The notes beneath the pieces were generated by a model. That model was given only the letters and a program-made list of their open reading frames with translations, made no database searches and was not told where the DNA came from. Shown piece by piece: positions 60,193 to 64,000 of a stretch of DNA of 64,000 nucleotides. Both the position numbers and the translations under genes were made by a program. The DNA is from Symsagittifera roscoffensis (lineage: Eukaryota; Xenacoelomorpha; Acoela; Convolutidae). Position 1 is the stretch's first letter. Each line of letters begins with the position of its first letter. The stretch lies in contig NC_087062.1 of assembly GCF_963678635.1 (NCBI RefSeq), positions 34,684,052-34,748,051 of the forward strand. The letters run 5' to 3'.

Positions 60193-63100
60193 TCAACGTC
60201 CGCGTCCGGAGGGACACCTAAACCGTCAATCTGAAAGACTAAGCAAAAGACCGATCACGTCCGCATCCGGAGGTATACCTAAACCATCAATCTCAAAGGC
60301 TCAGCAACAGACCGATCACGTCCGCGTCCGGAGGTATACCTAAATCGTCGATTCGAAAGGCTCAGCAATAGACTGTCCGCGTCCGGAGGGATACATAAAT
60401 CGTCAATCTGAAAAGCTCAGCAATAAACCGATCACCGTCCGCATCCGGAGGGATATCTAAACCGTCAATCTGAAAAGCTCAGCAATAGACCGATCACTGT
60501 CCGCGTCCGGAGCGATACCGGAACCGTCGATCCAAAAAGCTCAGCAAAAGACTGATCACTGTCCGCGTTCGAAGGGATAACTAAACCGTCAATCCGAAAA
60601 GCTCAGCAAAAGACCGATCACCGTCCGCGTCCGGAGGGATAACTAAACCGTAGATCCGAAAGTCTCAGCAATAGAACAATCAACGTCCGCGTCCGGAGGG
60701 ATAACTAAAACGTCGATTGAAAAGGTCAGCAATTGACCGATCACAGTCCTTATCCGGAAGGATACCTAAACCGTCGATCCGAAAAGCTCAGCAAAGGACC
60801 GATCACATCCGCGTCCGTTGGTTTACCTAAACCGTCAATCCGAAAGGCTCAGCAATAGACTGATCACCGTCCGTGTCCGGAGGGATAACTTAACCGTCGA
60901 TACGAAATGCGCAGCCATAGACTGATGGTCATCCGCTTCCGGAGTGATACCTAAAACCGTCCGTCCGAAACTCTCAGGAATAGACCGATCAACGTCCGCG
61001 TCCGGAGGGACACCTAAACCGTCAATCTGAAAGACTAAGCAAAAGACCGATCACGTCCGCATCTGGAGGTATACCTAAACCGTCAATCTCAAAAGCTCAG
61101 CAACAGACCGATCACGTCCGCGTCCGGAGGTATACCTAAATCGTCGATTCGAAAGGCTCAGCAATAGACTGTCCGCGTCCGGAGGGATACCTAAATCGTC
61201 AATCTGAAAAGCTCAGCAATAAACCGATCACCGTCCGCATCCGGAGGGATATCTAAACCGTCAATCTGAAAAGCTCAGCAATAGACCGATCACCGTTCGC
61301 GTCCGGAGGGATACCTAAACCGTCAATCTGAAACCAATCACCGTCTGCGTCGAAGAAAAACTACACCGTAGATCCAAAAACCTCAATAATCGACCGATCA
61401 CCGTCCGCAACCGGAGGGTTACCTAAACCGTCGATCCGAAAGGCTCTGCAATAGAGTGATCACCGTCCGCGTCCGGAAAAATAACTGAACCGTCGATCCA
61501 AAAAACTCAGCAACAGACCGATCACCGTCCGCGTCCGGAGGGATACCTAAACCGTCGATCCGAAAAGCTCAGCAAAAGACCGATTACAGTCCGCATCCGG
61601 AGGGATACCTAAACCGCCAGTCTGAAAGGCTCAGCAATAGACCGATCGCGTCTGCGTCTGGAGGGATACGCAAACCGTCGATTCAAAAGGCTCAGCATTA
61701 AACCGATCACCGTCCATGTCCGAGGGATAACGACAACGTAGATCCGAAATGCTCAGCAATAGACCGATCACTGTCCGCGTCCGGAGCGATACCTAGAAAC
61801 TCGATTCGAAAGGCTCAGCTTCAAACCGATCACCGTCCACGTCCGAGGGATAACGACAACGTAGATCCGAAATGCTCAGCAATAGACCGATCACTGTCCG
61901 CGTCCGGAGCGATACCGGAACCGTCGATCCAAAAAGCTCAGCAAAAGACTGATCACTGTCCGCGTTCGAAGGGATAACTAAACCGTCGATCCGAAAAGCT
62001 CAGCAAAAGACCGATCACCATCCGAGTCCGGAGGGCTACCTAAACGGTCGATCCGAAACGCTCAGCAAAGGACCGATCACGTCCGCGTCCGTTGGTTTAC
62101 CTAAACCGTCAATCCGAAAGGCTTGCAAAAGACCGATCACCGTCCGCGTCCGGAGGGATAACTACACCGTAGATCCGAAAGTCTCAGCAATAGAACAATC
62201 AACGTCCGCGTCCGGAGGGATAACTAAAACGTCGATTGAAAAGGTCAGCAATTGACCGATCACAGTCCTTATCCGGAAGGATACCTAAACCGTCGATCCG
62301 AAAAGCTCAGCAAAGGACCGATCACATCCGCGTCCGTTGGTTTACCTAAACCGTCAATCCGAAAGGCTCAGCAATAGACTGATCACCGTCCGTGTCCGGA
62401 GGGATAACTTAACCGTCGATGCGAAATGCGCAGCCATAGACTGATGGTCATCCGCTTCCGGAGTGATACCTAAAACCGTCCGTCCGAAACTCTCAGGAAT
62501 AGACCGATCAACGTCCGCGTCAGGAGGGACACCTAAACCGTCAATCTGAAAGACTAAGCAAAAGACCGATCACGTCCGCATCTGGAGGTATACCTAAACC
62601 GTCAATCTCAAAAGCTCAGCAACAGACCGATCACGTCCGCGTCCGGAGGTATACCTAAATCGTCGATTCGAAAGGCTCAGCAATAGACTGTCCGCGTCCG
62701 GAGGGATACCTAAATCGTCAATCTGAAAAGCTCAGCAATAAACCGATCACCGTCCGCATCCGGAGGGATATCTAAACCGTCAATCTGAAAAGCTCAGCAA
62801 TAGACCGATCACCGTTCGCGTCCGGAGGGATACCTAAACCGTCAATCTGAAACCAATCACCGTCTGCGTCGAAGAAAAACTACACCGTAGATCCAAAAAC
62901 CTCAATAATCGACCGATCACCGTCCGCAACCGGAGGGTTACCTAAACCGTCGATCCGAAAGGCTCTGCAATAGAGTGATCACCGTCCGCGTCCGGAAAAA
63001 TAACTGAACCGTCGATCCAAAAAACTCAGCAACAGACCGATCACCGTCCGCGTCCGGAGGGATACCTAAACCGTCGATCCGAAAAGCTCAGCAAAAGACC

Positions 63101-64000
63101 GATTACAGTCCGCATCCGGAGGGATACCTAAACCGCCAGTCTGAAAGGCTCAGCAATAGACCGATCGCGTCTGCGTCTGGAGGGATACGCAAACCGTCGA
63201 TTCAAAAGGCTCAGCATTAAACCGATCACCGTCCATGTCCGAGGGATAACGACAACGTAGATCCGAAATGCTCAGCAATAGACCGATCACTGTCCGCGTC
63301 CGGAGCGATACCTAGAAACTCGATTCGAAAGGCTCAGCTTCAAACCGATCACCGTCCACGTCCGAGGGATAACGACAACGTAGATCCGAAATGCTCAGCA
63401 ATAGACCGATCACTGTCCGCGTCCGGAGCGATACCGGAACCGTCGATCCAAAAAGCTCAGCAAAAGACTGATCACTGTCCGCGTTCGAAGGGATAACTAA
63501 ACCGTCGATCCGAAAAGCTCAGCAAAAGACCGATCACCATCCGAGTCCGGAGGGCTACCTAAACGGTCGATCCGAAACGCTCAGCAAAGGACCGATCACG
63601 TCCGCGTCCGTTGGTTTACCTAAACCGTCAATCCGAAAGGCTCTGCAATAGAGTGATCACCGTCCGCGTCCGGAAAAATAACTGAACCGTCGATCCAAAA
63701 AACTCAGCAAAGGACCGATCACATCCGCGTCCGTTGGTTTACCTAAACCGTCAATCCGAAAGGCTCAGCAATAGACTGATCACCGTCCGTGTCCGGAGGG
63801 ATAACTTAACCGTCGATACGAAACGCGCAGCCATAGACTGATGGTCATCCGCTTCCGGAGTGATACCTAAAACCGTCTGTCCGAAACTCTCAGGAATAGA
63901 CCGATCAACGTCCGCGTCCGGAGGGACACCTAAACCGTCAATCTGAAAGACTAAGCAAAAGACCGATCACGTCCGCATCTGGAGGTATACCTAAACCGTC
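60193..64000 (+). repeat. 1,519-bp higher-order repeat and shorter derivatives
   Basis: The TCAACGTCCGCGTC unit is at 60193, 60989, 62508 and 63905 (spacings 796, 1,519 and 1,397). GCGTCGAAGAAAAACTAC is at 61347 and 62866 (1,519). The 1,397-bp interval is two units shorter than 1,519, with a junction near 63650. The pattern continues to the window edge. Confidence 0.85.

Larger units (their letters stand above)
45719..64000 (+). repeat. 60-62-bp satellite, main array running off the window end
   Basis: About 300 units of the same satellite without any interruption by unique sequence. Units of the AATCTGAA and GATTCGAA types dominate up to about 56.9 kb. GATCCGAA units become prominent after about 57 kb, together with odd units carrying GTCGGAGAAAAAACTAC. 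There are no ORFs of note: TAA and TAG within the unit close the frames. The array continues beyond the window. Confidence 0.96.

Noticed and set aside
45719-64000. CRISPR array
   Set aside because: Monomers are contiguous, with no unique spacers between constant repeats, and the setting is eukaryotic.

Overview
The window is eukaryotic and almost certainly from an invertebrate animal. It has spliced coding sequence with TTTTCAG-type 3' splice sites, AT-rich intergenic DNA, a Ty3/gypsy LTR retrotransposon, LINE-like fragments, and large satellite and tandem-repeat fields. The short intron and T-rich acceptor would suit a nematode, perhaps an early-branching one because an RBM15-type gene is present, but this is a weak guess. 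No bacterial operons, rRNA genes or CRISPR arrays are visible.

Layout. 1-2213: a 957-bp tandem repeat (two near-identical copies and a diverged partial third). 2214-2545: the 3' end of a LINE-like retroelement on the minus strand, followed by an unidentified minus-strand ORF (2861-3184). 3361-8400: six copies of an 840-bp unit with an overlying 1,680-bp dimer pattern. 8421-22790: a decayed Ty3/gypsy element of about 14.4 kb. It has LTRs of about 0.8 kb, a 2.4-kb leader carrying G-runs and a 21-bp minisatellite, gag with two CCHC knuckles, pol in the order protease-RT-RNase H-integrase, and two unidentified ORFs between pol and the 3' LTR. 23041-23760: a second copy of the LINE-like 3' end on the plus strand.

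25335-27675 holds the only convincing host gene: a two-exon RBM15/Spenito-like protein (three RRMs, an arginine/serine-rich linker and a C-terminal SPOC domain). A 1,365-bp tandem duplication repeats its SPOC-encoding part and 3' flank at 28121-29485. AT-rich DNA follows, with a cluster of TTATAATCGATTATAA-type palindromes (30040-30745). Then comes a recent tandem segmental duplication of about 8 kb (31351-39290 and 39291-47410). Each copy ends in a 60-62-bp satellite, and from about 45.7 kb that satellite runs to the window end with nested higher-order repeats of 2,207, 985, 867 and 1,519 bp.

The window is therefore one probable host gene among retroelements and tandem arrays. The most unusual points are the retroelement's extra 3' ORFs with a TGATG stop/start overlap, the minisatellite bracketed by hairpins of its own core motif, the homology between the 840-bp array and the LTR, the SPOC-exon duplication that meets a splice-acceptor-like sequence, and the layered satellite. 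I did not find a clear new multi-gene system.
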